NCBI RefSeq assembly: GCF_025149465.1
Contig: NZ_CP102275.1
Coordinates: 1,612,001 to 1,676,000 of the forward strand
Direction: 5' to 3'
DNA length: 64,000 nt
Source: Thomasclavelia spiroformis DSM 1552
GTDB lineage: Bacteria > Bacillota_I > Bacilli_A > Erysipelotrichales > Coprobacillaceae
Positions 18,233-27,746 of the stretch are shown piece by piece. The notes beneath the pieces were generated by a model. That model was not told where the DNA came from. It saw nothing but the letters and a program-made list of their open reading frames with translations, and searched no databases. Within the stretch, counting starts at the first letter, position 1; the number at the start of each line of letters is the position of its first letter. The position numbers were made by a program, and so were the translations under genes.

Positions 18233-19889
18233 AATTAAATTTAATCGAACTAATAACTTCACTATTATCCTTACTATTTACAAACTCGACAGTAACATTA
18301 TCCCCCACTTTAGCAAGTGGAAAATAATCGCTTAAACTAATATCACCAATAAAAATCGTATCATTTCCTTCAATTTTAAAATAGTAAGTACTATTGCCAT
18401 CAACAACAGCTTCATTAATTTCACTAATTATTCCCGTCAATTTATTTGTTTTAAAATCACCGGCATTAGTTTTTTTACCATTTGATTCCAATAAAGCATA
18501 ATATGCCTGTTCTGCTTGAGCAACACTATCACCTGTGGCAACTAATTGATAGTTTTCAACACTTACAAAAGCATATTTTTTAACTAGATTAGCATCATCT
18601 TTTAGCGATAGAAAATATGTTGGTTGACCACCTGCATTTATTAAAATTGGGAATGTTGCTTTATATTTAAGGTTTTGTACTTCTCCTTCAGCTGAAGACA
18701 TTGCAGAATATTCCTCAGCCCCAGAAATATTATAAAACTTACCATCCTTTGTTCTAAGATTAATCATCGCAAAACCTACATTTGATGCATCTTTAGATAC
18801 CGATGTTAAGCCAGTATACAAATAAACATCATCATTAATCGCAATATAGTTATAACCATCAGTAGGACGTAATACACCTTTTTGAGAAAGTAGTGTATTT
18901 AAATATCCATTAGTATATTTTCCATAATTTTCTAATTGCGTTAAAATCAAATTAGAAGGATACACACGATCAACCCATTCAGGTACTTTTTTAATATCAT
19001 AATAATCGTGATCTCCGTTAATCGCATTAACCAAAACTGCCCCAACAATATCCTTTCCACCAAAAAGACCAATTTTGTACTCATAAACAGGTGCTATCCA
19101 ATAAGGAATACCATCATCATTAATTTCAAAAGCTAGTGTATCAAACATCAAAGATGGATAACTAGCTCTTAAATGACGTTCAATCTTTCTACCAAAATGA
19201 TCAGATTTAGAATACTTCATCCCTTCTTTTAACTTAACTACTTCTGATTCTTGACTAACCATATTTACTCTAATATAAGCAGGCAAGCCATCTCCATGAT
19301 TAGTAAACCATTTAATTAAATCACTATATTCTAAAGGTGTTACACGATAAGGATTATCTTTATAATTGATTTGTTCATAAGATTGATCTACTTCAAACTG
19401 AGAAACATAATCAACCATTTCTCCCATTCTACGGTCTCCCAGTCTAATCGCACTTTCACGATCAACTACTGGAATTGATTCATATGAAATTGTCTTATTA
19501 TCTTTGTAAAAATCAGCTTTTTTATCAAGAACTAACTGTTTTTGATAACTTTTAGCATTAAAGATCGGTGAGCTAATAAAAGTCCCTGCTGGTATTAAAA
19601 CAATTAAAATCCCTACTAAAATCAAACTATATTTCATAATTTTATTAAATCCTCGATTAAAGATAAAATAAAATCCATTAAAAATCAACAACAAGAAACT
19701 AAAATACAAAATAAACTGAGGTGAACGAGGATTAAGAGGAATTAATAGTACATATTCACTAATCAAAGCAACTATCACAGTAATAATAAAAGCTTTAATA
19801 AACGCATACTTATCACTTTCATGGGCTACATTACCACGCATTGAAAACCCTTCAATAAAACTTGAAAATATATCATTTAAATTTTTCAT
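18231..19889 (-). CDS. Membrane protein with large extracytoplasmic domain, function unknown
   Basis: About 552 residues. Three hydrophobic segments lie near residues 31-53, 60-78 and 88-107, followed by a soluble region of about 440 residues that would lie outside the cell. No catalytic motif is recognised. The last 80 residues (ITGIISEINEAVVDGNSTYYFKIEG and on) resemble a small beta-barrel of OB type. The longest frame begins TTG at 19892, but the adjacent ATG at 19889 is better placed after AAAGGAG. It overlaps nrnA by 17 bases, so translation is coupled to the phosphoesterase. A link to cyclic-nucleotide signalling is speculation from that neighbour. Confidence 0.6.
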   Translation of the reverse strand: MKNLNDIFSSFIEGFSMRGNVAHESDKYAFIKAFIITVIVALISEYVLLIPLNPRSPQFILYFSFLLLIFNGFYFIFNRGFNKIMKYSLILVGILIVLIPAGTFISSPIFNAKSYQKQLVLDKKADFYKDNKTISYESIPVVDRESAIRLGDRRMGEMVDYVSQFEVDQSYEQINYKDNPYRVTPLEYSDLIKWFTNHGDGLPAYIRVNMVSQESEVVKLKEGMKYSKSDHFGRKIERHLRASYPSLMFDTLAFEINDDGIPYWIAPVYEYKIGLFGGKDIVGAVLVNAINGDHDYYDIKKVPEWVDRVYPSNLILTQLENYGKYTNGYLNTLLSQKGVLRPTDGYNYIAINDDVYLYTGLTSVSKDASNVGFAMINLRTKDGKFYNISGAEEYSAMSSAEGEVQNLKYKATFPILINAGGQPTYFLSLKDDANLVKKYAFVSVENYQLVATGDSVAQAEQAYYALLESNGKKTNAGDFKTNKLTGIISEINEAVVDGNSTYYFKIEGNDTIFIGDISLSDYFPLAKVGDNVTVEFVNSKDNSEVISSIKFN

Positions 19890-20820
19890 CAATAAGCTCC
19901 TTTAAATCATTAATTAAATTTGGTAACATCTCAATTTTTTCTAATTTAGCTCCACTTGCAAGAACATGACCGCCACCATTATATTTTGCAGCTACTTGAT
20001 TGATTGCTACATCACGTGAACGAATACTTACTCGCCAATTATTATCAACAACATTTTCTGTAATAGCCATCCATACTTTGTATTCTTTGATTCCTGATAA
20101 GATATTAACAAAATCAGAACCTCTTTCACGACTAATATTTAACTTTTTTAAATCATCATTAGTTAAAATATAATAAGCCACGCCACCTTCAACTTGATAA
20201 TTATTTAAAATAAACTTATTAACTTCCAACTCACTAGCGCTTCTTAAATAAATTCGATTATATATTTCAACAATATCAATTCCAGTTTTTAATAAGGCAA
20301 TACAAGCATCAAAAGTTCTTTCATCAGTATTTCGATACAAAAATCTTGAAGTATCACCAACAATTCCTAAATACAAAGCAGCAGCTCCATCCTTAGAAAT
20401 CTTTAATTCATCATTGTCTTTATAGAGTCTAGCAACCAATTGGCTCGCTGAACTAGCACTACTATCTTCATAATTTATATCACCATAACTATCGACAACT
20501 ACATGATGATCGATTTTAATAATTTCTTTGCATTTTAAATAACCATCATCATCGATTCGTTCTCTATTTGCTGTATCCAATATAATTGCTAATACATCAT
20601 TACTATAATCAACCTTACTATAATCTATACCAACAATATATTTGTCAACTAAATCACTACTAAAATCCCCACACACATATACCTTTTTATTTGGATATGT
20701 TGTTTTTAGTATATCATACATTCCTAATTGACTACCAAATGCATCAAAATCAGGATTTACATGACGATAAATAGCAATATAGTCATATTCACTGATTTTT
20801 TTTATAATTTCTTGATCCAT
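19873..20820 (-). CDS. nrnA: DHH-family phosphoesterase, NrnA-like
   Basis: Oligoribonuclease/pAp phosphatase family enzyme that degrades short RNAs or di-nucleotides. The DHH domain motifs are NPDFDAFGSQ (residues 18-27), ILDTANRERID and the DHH of KIDHHVVVDS. The C-terminal DHHA1 domain ends in NGGGHVLASGA. 315 residues is normal. The first motif is DFDA and not the commoner DxDA-S form, but the metal ligands are kept. A strong AAGGAG site precedes the start. The downstream gene overlaps its end. Confidence 0.9.
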   Translation of the reverse strand: MDQEIIKKISEYDYIAIYRHVNPDFDAFGSQLGMYDILKTTYPNKKVYVCGDFSSDLVDKYIVGIDYSKVDYSNDVLAIILDTANRERIDDDGYLKCKEIIKIDHHVVVDSYGDINYEDSSASSASQLVARLYKDNDELKISKDGAAALYLGIVGDTSRFLYRNTDERTFDACIALLKTGIDIVEIYNRIYLRSASELEVNKFILNNYQVEGGVAYYILTNDDLKKLNISRERGSDFVNILSGIKEYKVWMAITENVVDNNWRVSIRSRDVAINQVAAKYNGGGHVLASGAKLEKIEMLPNLINDLKELIDEKFK

Positions 20821-20889
20821 ATCATCACTCCTTATTTACTAGACTATATCATACTTTAAAAAAAATATAAATAAAAATGATATAATAAA

Positions 20890-20915
20890 AGGTTATTGAA
20901 ATTCATCAATAACCT
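20890..20915 (-). terminator. Terminator of ackA
   Basis: GGTTATTGA / TCAATAACC hairpin, followed by TTTTATTATA on the minus strand, 8 bases past the ackA stop. Confidence 0.85.
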
Positions 20916-20922
20916 ATATCAA

Positions 20923-22116
20923 TTATAAATCTAAAACTCTAATTGTATCTCTTGCAATCATTACTTCTTCATTAGTTGGAATAACCATTACTTTCACCTT
21001 AGAAGATTCACTAGAAATAAAACGATTTTCTTTACTTCTAGTTTCATTAGCTTTATCATCTAAAACTACTCCTAAAGCATCTGCAATATCATCAACAATC
21101 AAACGGCGCAAATAAGAAGCATTTTCACCAACACCAGCAGTAAAGGCAATTGCATCAAGTCCACCCATTTCAACAAAATAGCTTCCAATAAATTTAGATG
21201 CAATTCTTGCATATAACGAACTTGTTAATCTTGCACGCTCATCTCCTTTATAAAACGCATCTTCAATATCACGAGAATCTGAAGAAATTCCTGAAACACC
21301 TAACATTCCTGATTTTTTATTATAAATTTCTAACATTTCATCAGCTGTTTTATTTAATTTATTACATAAATAAGGCATAATTGATGGATCAACATCACCA
21401 CAACGAGTTCCCATCATTACACCTGCTAATGGTGTAAATCCCATTGAGGTATCGATACATACACCATTTTGAACAGCAGAAATACTTGCTCCATTTCCTA
21501 AATGACAAACAATGATTTTAGAATTTTCTGGTTTTCCTAACATTTCATTTGCAACTTGTGAAACATATTTATGACTTGTTCCATGAGCACCATATTTACG
21601 TACTTTTAAATCTTTATAATATTCCATTGGTAAAGGATATAAATATCTTTCTTGATCCAACGTTTGATGGAATGCAGTATCAAAAACAAATACATGTTCT
21701 ACTCCTGGTAAAGCATTTTTAAACGCATTATAACCAATAATATGAGCAGGATTATGTAGTGGAGCTAATTCTGCTAGTTCTTCAACTTTAGCCACAACAT
21801 CTTCATCAACTTTTATTGAATCGTTAAAATATTCTCCACCATGAACAATTCGATGTCCACATGCATCAATTTCATGTAAATTTTCTACTACATGATGATC
21901 GACTAAAGCATCTAATAATAATTGTACTGCCACACTATGATCACTAATTGGACATTGTTTTGTGAATTTTTCACCATTATATTTCATTTCGAAGTTACCT
22001 TCTTCTAATCCAATTCTTTCTACTATTCCCGAAGTAATAACCTCTTCACTTGGCATATTAATCAACTGAAATTTCAACGATGAACTTCCAGCATTTATTG
22101 CCATTACTTTTACCAT
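20923..22116 (-). CDS. ackA: Acetate kinase
   Basis: Makes ATP and acetate from acetyl phosphate, the last step of fermentative acetate formation. MAINAGSSSLKFQL at the start and DTAFHQTL, KYGAHGTSHKYVS, CHLGNGASI, MGFTPLAGVMMGTRCGD and GVGEN follow the ASKHA-fold family pattern. The length of 397 is standard. It is monocistronic with AGGAGG before the ATG. A phosphotransacetylase gene is not present in the window. Confidence 0.97.
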   Translation of the reverse strand: MVKVMAINAGSSSLKFQLINMPSEEVITSGIVERIGLEEGNFEMKYNGEKFTKQCPISDHSVAVQLLLDALVDHHVVENLHEIDACGHRIVHGGEYFNDSIKVDEDVVAKVEELAELAPLHNPAHIIGYNAFKNALPGVEHVFVFDTAFHQTLDQERYLYPLPMEYYKDLKVRKYGAHGTSHKYVSQVANEMLGKPENSKIIVCHLGNGASISAVQNGVCIDTSMGFTPLAGVMMGTRCGDVDPSIMPYLCNKLNKTADEMLEIYNKKSGMLGVSGISSDSRDIEDAFYKGDERARLTSSLYARIASKFIGSYFVEMGGLDAIAFTAGVGENASYLRRLIVDDIADALGVVLDDKANETRSKENRFISSESSKVKVMVIPTNEEVMIARDTIRVLDL

Positions 22117-22277
22117 ATATAACTTCCTCCTTAAATTATCTCATACATACTAATTGTACATAAAATGACAATTAAACTCAACAATTTTTAAAAACTGTCT
22201 TAAAAATCAAACTAATAAAATTATGCCCCTCAATCATCAATAATAAAACATAAATATCTCTAAAGCTAATTTAACTA

Positions 22278-22286
22278 TGTTATAAT
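22278..22286 (+). promoter_or_regulatory. Extended -10 promoter for the YhbS-like GNAT gene
   Basis: TGTTATAAT is an extended -10 element 31 bases before the ATG. No good -35 is seen, which is usual for this promoter type. Confidence 0.55.
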
Positions 22287-22316
22287 AAGAAAAAATAAAA
22301 TTTAAGGAGTAAAATA

Positions 22317-22826
22317 ATGATCATACAACAAGAAACATCAAATGATTATAACGAAGTATATAAACTTATTAAAGAAGCTTTTGCTAGTAGTAAACACGCA
22401 GATGGTAATGAACAAGATTTAGTTGTTGAACTAAGAAAAAGTGATGCCTTTATTCCTGAATTATCATTAGTGGCTAAAATAGACACTGAATTAGCTGGAC
22501 ATATTTTATTTACAAAAGCTAAAGTAAATGATAATGAAGTACTAGTTTTGGCACCACTTGCAATAAAGCCAAAATATCAACGACAAGGAATTGGAATGGC
22601 ATTAATCAATGAAGGACATAAAATTGCTAAAAATTTAGGTTATCAATATTCAATGGTACTAGGAAGTGAGACATATTATCCTAAGGTTGGTTATATTGAA
22701 GCAAAAGATTTAGGAATTGAAGTGCCTGAGGGAATCCCTTCAAAAAATTTTATGGCAATAAAATTACAAGAAACTGTTAAACCAATTAAAGGAAAACTTA
22801 TTTACGCAAAAGAATTTGGAATGTAA
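22317..22826 (+). CDS. GNAT acetyltransferase, YhbS-like
   Basis: 169 residues. The acetyl-CoA motif is LAIKPKYQRQGIGMALINEGH, followed by GYQYSMVLGSETYYPKVGY, a combination typical of the YhbS group of predicted N-acetyltransferases. The substrate is unknown. It is divergent from ackA and has a clear AAGGAG site. Confidence 0.85.
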   Translation: MIIQQETSNDYNEVYKLIKEAFASSKHADGNEQDLVVELRKSDAFIPELSLVAKIDTELAGHILFTKAKVNDNEVLVLAPLAIKPKYQRQGIGMALINEGHKIAKNLGYQYSMVLGSETYYPKVGYIEAKDLGIEVPEGIPSKNFMAIKLQETVKPIKGKLIYAKEFGM

Positions 22827-22828
22827 AA

Positions 22829-22860
22829 TAGTGCTTAAACTTATTTAGCTTAAGCACTAT
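22829..22860 (+). terminator. Terminator after the YhbS-like gene
   Basis: ATAGTGCTTAA / TTAAGCACTAT stem followed by TTTTATTT on the plus strand. It lies between converging genes. Confidence 0.88.
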
Positions 22861-22881
22861 TTTTATTTATAAACTTTTAAA

Positions 22882-23097
22882 TTATTTTGATTGATTGTAT
22901 TTAGATGAACTCATTTGTGACTGTCCCATAGCTACTAATCGTTTAGTAATTTCGCCACCGACAGAACCGTTTTCACGAGCAGTTGTATCAGGACCTAAAT
23001 TAACGCCAAATTCGTTTGCAATTTCATATTTCATTTGATCAATTGCATTTTGAGCTCCAGGAACAACTAATTTGTTTTTACTAGAGTATTGTGACAT
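22882..23097 (-). CDS. Alpha/beta-type small acid-soluble spore protein
   Basis: 71 residues. DNA-coating protein of the forespore. Both family signatures are present: [22 protein letters not shown], split here as the GPR protease recognition area EIANEFGV, and the DNA-binding motif [16 protein letters not shown]. It is transcribed alone from a sigma-G-like promoter (23121-23150). It is a near-duplicate of the gene at 23217-23435. Its presence shows the organism has a sporulation programme. Confidence 0.97.
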   Translation of the reverse strand: MSQYSSKNKLVVPGAQNAIDQMKYEIANEFGVNLGPDTTARENGSVGGEITKRLVAMGQSQMSSSKYNQSK

Positions 23098-23120
23098 ATA
23101 TTTTCACCTCCTGACACCTT

Positions 23121-23150
23121 TATTTTGTGTTGATATTTTTAAATTATGCA
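23121..23150 (-). promoter_or_regulatory. Sigma-G-like promoter, first SASP gene
   Basis: TGCATA (23150-23145), 17 bp, CAAAATA (23127-23121), compared with the forespore consensus TGHATR and CATNNTA as known from B. subtilis. One base of the -10 deviates. The same arrangement precedes the second SASP gene. Confidence 0.65.
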
Positions 23151-23174
23151 TTTAATTTAAATTTTTTTATTAAA

Positions 23175-23209
23175 AAAGCTTAATAGATATAAAATATCTA
23201 TCAAGCTTT
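23175..23209 (-). terminator. Terminator of the second SASP gene
   Basis: AAAGCTTGATAGATAT-type stem of about 16 pairs with one mismatch, followed by TTTTTTAATAAA on the minus strand, 8 bases past the stop at 23217. Confidence 0.88.
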
Positions 23210-23216
23210 CAAAATA

Positions 23217-23435
23217 CTATTTAGATTGATTATAATTACTAGATGCACTCATTTGTTTTTGTCCCATTTCAACTAATCGCTTAGTAATTTCTCCACCAAC
23301 AGAACCATTACTACGCGCAGATGCATCAGGACCTAAATTAACACCTAATTCATTAGCAATTTCGTATTTCATTTGATCAATTGCATTTTTTGCTCCAGGA
23401 ACAACTAATTTGTTTCTATTAGAATTTTGTGACAT
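23217..23435 (-). CDS. Alpha/beta-type small acid-soluble spore protein (paralogue)
   Basis: 72 residues, differing from its neighbour at scattered positions (EIANELGVNLGPDASARSNG against [20 protein letters not shown]). The [16 protein letters not shown] motif is intact. Separate promoter and terminator show that the pair arose by tandem duplication of the whole transcription unit. The upstream thiI gene is not co-transcribed if the sigma-G-like promoter is used. Confidence 0.97.
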   Translation of the reverse strand: MSQNSNRNKLVVPGAKNAIDQMKYEIANELGVNLGPDASARSNGSVGGEITKRLVEMGQKQMSASSNYNQSK

Positions 23436-23458
23436 ATATCTTCACCTCCTGACACATA

Positions 23459-23488
23459 TATCTTGTGTCAGGATTAAAAATCTATACA
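23459..23488 (-). promoter_or_regulatory. Sigma-G-like promoter, second SASP gene
   Basis: TGTATA (23488-23483), 17 bp, CAAGATA (23465-23459). The -10 overlaps an inverted repeat TGACACA-N7-TGTGTCA that runs into the ribosome site. Confidence 0.65.
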
Positions 23489-23495
23489 TCATTTT

Positions 23496-24692
23496 TTAAA
23501 AAATATCATTATTTTGTTTATAATTATTATTTATGACAATTTCTTCAATTGTCTCAACACATTCATCGATTAATTTTTCAAAATCAAATTCTTTTTCAAA
23601 CGCTTCAGCTTTATAACTTTTTGGCTTAGTTGCTGGTGCTTTTGGGGTGAAAATCGTACAACAATCTTCATGTGGACGAATTGATATTTCATAAGTATCA
23701 ATTGCATTAGCAATATCAATAATCTCTAACTTATCCAAACATAAAACTGGTCGAAGTACTGGAATTTTTACAACCTCATTAATAACTTGCATACTATCTA
23801 AAGTTTGCGAAGCAACTTGACCAATACTTTCACCATTTACTAAAGCTAAACAGTGATTTTTATTAGCAACTATTTCACTAATTCGATACATCATTCTACG
23901 CATTACTGTCATTGCATAACTTTCATCACAATGATCATATACTGCTAACTGTAATTTAGTAAAATTAACAATATGCACTTTTATTTGACCATGTGTATAA
24001 TGACGTAGTTTATCAACTAGATCCAAAACTTTTTCACGAGCCAATTCATTTGTATATGGTGGTGCAGCAAAATGAATACATTCAATATCTACACCACGTT
24101 TTAAAGTTAAATATCCAGCTACTGGTGAATCAATTCCTCCAGACATCATCAATAAAGCTTTTCCACCAACACCAACTGGATAACCACCAGCACCTTTAAC
24201 GATATTATCCATAACATAAATTGCATCATAGCGAATTTCAACTGTTACTAAAATATCCGGATGATGAACATCTACTTTTAATTGTTTTTTACTGTGATGA
24301 AAAATATATGTTGCAATTTCACGATTGATTTCTTGAGATTTACCAGGAAAATTTTTATCAGAACGTTTAGTATTAATTTTAAAAGTAGTTCCTGGATTAC
24401 TTTCAATTATTTTTAATGTTGCTTGTTTTGCTTGATCTAAATCTTTATTTATCTTATAAGCAACAGAAAATGAATAAATTCCAAATACCGTTTTTAATTT
24501 ATTACAAACTGCTTCATAATCTTCTCCATTTAAAATTACATACATACGATCATGCTGTAAATCATATTTTAATTGTTTAAACTCACATAATATTTCTTTT
24601 GTATTTTTTAAAAGACGATTAGTAAATAATTTACGATTTTTTCCTTTAGTTGTAAGCTCACCAAAACGAACTAATATATAATTTGCTTCCAT
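23496..24692 (-). CDS. thiI: tRNA 4-thiouridine synthase ThiI
   Basis: Sulfurates U8 of tRNA and can supply sulfur for thiamine thiazole. The N-terminal ferredoxin-like domain and THUMP domain (residues 1-165) are followed by the PP-loop ATPase with SGGIDS at 184-189. The C-terminal rhodanese domain of E. coli ThiI is absent, as in B. subtilis, where a dedicated NifS-like desulfurase hands over sulfur. That partner is encoded 3 bases upstream. 398 residues is normal for the short form. Confidence 0.95.
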   Translation of the reverse strand: MEANYILVRFGELTTKGKNRKLFTNRLLKNTKEILCEFKQLKYDLQHDRMYVILNGEDYEAVCNKLKTVFGIYSFSVAYKINKDLDQAKQATLKIIESNPGTTFKINTKRSDKNFPGKSQEINREIATYIFHHSKKQLKVDVHHPDILVTVEIRYDAIYVMDNIVKGAGGYPVGVGGKALLMMSGGIDSPVAGYLTLKRGVDIECIHFAAPPYTNELAREKVLDLVDKLRHYTHGQIKVHIVNFTKLQLAVYDHCDESYAMTVMRRMMYRISEIVANKNHCLALVNGESIGQVASQTLDSMQVINEVVKIPVLRPVLCLDKLEIIDIANAIDTYEISIRPHEDCCTIFTPKAPATKPKSYKAEAFEKEFDFEKLIDECVETIEEIVINNNYKQNNDIF

Positions 24693-24695
24693 TTT

Positions 24696-25832
24696 TTACC
24701 TCTGTTTCTTTAATTTTCTTAAACTCTCTTGTAAATAATAACAGAATTTATCAATATCTTCGATAGTCGTATGTTCTCCAAAACTAATTCTTAACGCACT
24801 TGAAGCAATTTCTTTATCAAGATTAAGTTGTGCCATTATTCTAGAAATATTCTCACTTTTAGAAGAACATGCGCTACGTGTTGAAAGATATATCTCTTCA
24901 CTTTCCAAATCATGCAAAATAACTTCTGGTTTGTACCCCGGACAAGAAAAATTCAATATTGAACTAATACAACATGTTTCATCACTATTGATGATAACTC
25001 CCTCAATTTGATTTAAACATTTTCTTGCATAGCTATTGATCATCTTGATATGTTTTGCTTTATTATCAAAATCTTCTAATGCTAGACGTAAAGTTTTTGC
25101 AAAAACAATATTACTGCAAGCATTTGATGTTCCACCACGTAAACCAAATTCTTGTTGACCTCCATTGATTAGTGGCACAATTGTTGTCGATCTTCTTTTA
25201 AATAATAACCCACTTCCTTTTAAACCATATATTTTATGAGCAGAAAATGAAGCTAGATCAACATCAGTTAAATTTATTGGCAATTTTCCTAATGCTTGTA
25301 CCATATCAAAATGTAATTTTATTTTATCATATTTTTTAACAATTTGTTTAATTTCTTCAATTGGATTAATTACTCCAATTTCATTATTTACATACATAAT
25401 TGATACCAAAATTGTATCATCACGAATACTATCCTGTAATTCTTGTAAAGAAATACGCCCTTTTTGATCAACTTTTAAATAAGTAACTTCAAATCCAAAA
25501 GTCTTTTCTAATTCCTTACATGTTTCATAAACTGAGGAATGTTCAATTGCTGTTGTAATAATATGTTTACCACGGTTTTGATACTGAAAAGCAACACCTT
25601 TAATCGCTAAATTATTAGATTCACTACCACAACTAGTAAAAATCAATTCATCTTCTTTAACTTTAAGCATCTCACTAATCAATTTACGTGAATGTTCCAT
25701 TAAACGATTAACTTCAATTCCTTTATCATATATTGAATAAGCATTAAAAAAATACTTCTCTAATAAATTATTATATGTTGTTAAAACTTCTGGTCTAAGC
25801 GGTGTTGTTGCAACATAATCCAAATATATCAT
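24696..25832 (-). CDS. Cysteine desulfurase, NifS/NifZ-like
   Basis: PLP enzyme that takes sulfur from cysteine; the neighbour points to ThiI as recipient. Features seen: the N-terminal YLDYVATTPLRPEV (an unusual YV where most relatives have NAA), the FTSCGSESNNLAIKG region, SAHKIYGLKGSG with the PLP lysine, and the active-site cysteine in STRSACSSKSE. The longest frame starts at 25859, but AAGGAGGGG lies within it and fixes the ATG at 25832, giving 378 residues. The order ezrA-nifS-thiI-SASP matches other Firmicutes. Confidence 0.93.
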   Translation of the reverse strand: MIYLDYVATTPLRPEVLTTYNNLLEKYFFNAYSIYDKGIEVNRLMEHSRKLISEMLKVKEDELIFTSCGSESNNLAIKGVAFQYQNRGKHIITTAIEHSSVYETCKELEKTFGFEVTYLKVDQKGRISLQELQDSIRDDTILVSIMYVNNEIGVINPIEEIKQIVKKYDKIKLHFDMVQALGKLPINLTDVDLASFSAHKIYGLKGSGLLFKRRSTTIVPLINGGQQEFGLRGGTSNACSNIVFAKTLRLALEDFDNKAKHIKMINSYARKCLNQIEGVIINSDETCCISSILNFSCPGYKPEVILHDLESEEIYLSTRSACSSKSENISRIMAQLNLDKEIASSALRISFGEHTTIEDIDKFCYYLQESLRKLKKQR

Positions 25833-25863
25833 AAAACCCCTCCTTTTTATTATATGCAATTAA

Positions 25864-25893
25864 AACACAAAGTCCTACTCTGACTTTGTGTTT
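25864..25893 (-). terminator. Terminator overlapping the end of ezrA
   Basis: ACACAAAGTC / GACTTTGTGT with a 7-base loop. The ezrA stop codon lies in the loop and its last codons form one arm. GTTTTAATT follows on the minus strand, so some readthrough to nifS is possible. Confidence 0.72.
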
Positions 25894-27614
25894 TTATTAA
25901 TTAACATCTCATATGACCCTGGGTCGATTTTTTCAATAATATCAACAGCAGTAGATAAAGCTTTAGTATACTCACCATTTCTAAATAGTAACTCAGCTTT
26001 AGTTAATTCAGTATTTACTTCTAAAAACGAACTACGATAACGATTTCCATAAATAATCGCTTCTTCAACCATTTCTGCAGTTACAATTAAATTATGTACA
26101 TTATCATATAATTTATAAATAACATCTCTAGCAGCATCCACTTGTTCTGATAATCTTTTTAAATCGATTGGTCGATGACGAATAAATTTCATTATTTCAT
26201 CTGCCTTTTGATAAGAATCATCGATATAATCTTTATATGACTCACTAATCATTGGTAAATGTTTATTTTTAATTTCGGATTTTATTTCCAACAAAACAAT
26301 ATTAATATTATCTAATTCATCTAATGCTCTTTTTTCTTCTAAGCGAAGTGAACTTTCTAGTTCATTGTATTTAATCAAAGCATCATCAAAAGGTTGACAA
26401 CGTGTAATTAAATCATTGAATTCATCAATTAAAGCACTATAAGAAAAATTCTTTGATTCAATTATTTCAGTTAATCGAGCTAAGTCATCTACGATTGGCT
26501 TAAATTTGTTATACTCTCCGGCAATAGTAATCTTATAATCAGCTAATAAATAATTTTCTTGCAATTCAGCTAATGAACTAACTGTCTTTTTCAAACCATC
26601 ATCTAAACGTTCAATATGACGATAGCAATTATTACGAGCTTCTTCATATTGATGAAAAGCAGTCTGTTCTTTCTCCAAATCACTAGTTAAATCATTCAAA
26701 TCTTCAGTCATTTTTTCGATTGAAGCCCCAACATTTTCTAATTTTAAATCCTTAATATTTTGAATTGTTTGTTCTAAAGCATCACCAATTTGATTATATC
26801 TTGATGCTGCAGATAACTTTTCAATAGAAAAATCTTTTTCCTTCATCTCTTCAATAATTGCATATATTTCTTCTAAACGTTTAGGAATATATTTTCGAAC
26901 AATAGAAATATATGTCGGTAAATCACGTAAATTAGCTGTTAAAATATCTACATCTTTTTCAATTTTACCTGCATATGTTTTAGCTTCATCAAAACGCTGA
27001 TTATTCATCATCTCTTCAAGTACCACAAAACGTTCATCTATTTCATTGAATATTCCAGGAATACTTGGAACAAAATCTTCTATTTTAAAACGGACATTAG
27101 CAAAATTATCACTTGCAGCACGATATTTTTCTTTTATTTTAATTATTTCTAGACGTTGTTCATTTTCAACTTCAGTAATTACTTCAATTCTTTTTAATAA
27201 ATCTTGTGATTTTGTTTCATAATTTGAAATTTCTTCTTTTAATTTATATAATTTACTTTTAGCTCCTGCTAACTTACGATAATATAACTGCTCATCTATT
27301 TCATTGATCAAAGGAACGATATCATTAGTCTGAAAACTATTTAAATCATCAAATTCTTTTACATATAAATTATATTTTTCAAGTACTTCAGGCATATTTT
27401 TACCAATTCCTTTTACTCGTCCTAAACGATATTGAATCGGTAAAGATTTAACAGCATTCATTTGATTTTCTAATTCTATAATTTCTTTACGATACACTTT
27501 TAACTTAAACATTCGATATACTATCGTTACAAAAATAACTAATAAAATACAAATACACACTATTATTACTGTTTGACTACCAAACTTCGCTAGTAAATCA
27601 TCTAAAATTTTCAT
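25875..27614 (-). CDS. ezrA: Septation ring formation regulator EzrA
   Basis: Negative regulator of FtsZ ring assembly anchored in the membrane. One N-terminal membrane segment (about residues 17-35, VIIVCICILLVIFVTIVY) is followed by about 540 residues of helical coiled coil in spectrin-like repeats. 579 residues is the usual length. The position next to nifS-thiI supports the identification. It has a GAGGG ribosome site. Confidence 0.92.
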   Translation of the reverse strand: MKILDDLLAKFGSQTVIIVCICILLVIFVTIVYRMFKLKVYRKEIIELENQMNAVKSLPIQYRLGRVKGIGKNMPEVLEKYNLYVKEFDDLNSFQTNDIVPLINEIDEQLYYRKLAGAKSKLYKLKEEISNYETKSQDLLKRIEVITEVENEQRLEIIKIKEKYRAASDNFANVRFKIEDFVPSIPGIFNEIDERFVVLEEMMNNQRFDEAKTYAGKIEKDVDILTANLRDLPTYISIVRKYIPKRLEEIYAIIEEMKEKDFSIEKLSAASRYNQIGDALEQTIQNIKDLKLENVGASIEKMTEDLNDLTSDLEKEQTAFHQYEEARNNCYRHIERLDDGLKKTVSSLAELQENYLLADYKITIAGEYNKFKPIVDDLARLTEIIESKNFSYSALIDEFNDLITRCQPFDDALIKYNELESSLRLEEKRALDELDNINIVLLEIKSEIKNKHLPMISESYKDYIDDSYQKADEIMKFIRHRPIDLKRLSEQVDAARDVIYKLYDNVHNLIVTAEMVEEAIIYGNRYRSSFLEVNTELTKAELLFRNGEYTKALSTAVDIIEKIDPGSYEMLINKNTKSE

Positions 27615-27746
27615 CTAAACATCCCTCTTTACACTAACCTTACTAATAGAGTATACCACAACATAACTAGCATGTCTAAAGAGAATTTACAATACTTTAC
27701 ATTATTTTTGTATTATTTCATATAGTTAGATAGGAGGAATTATTTA

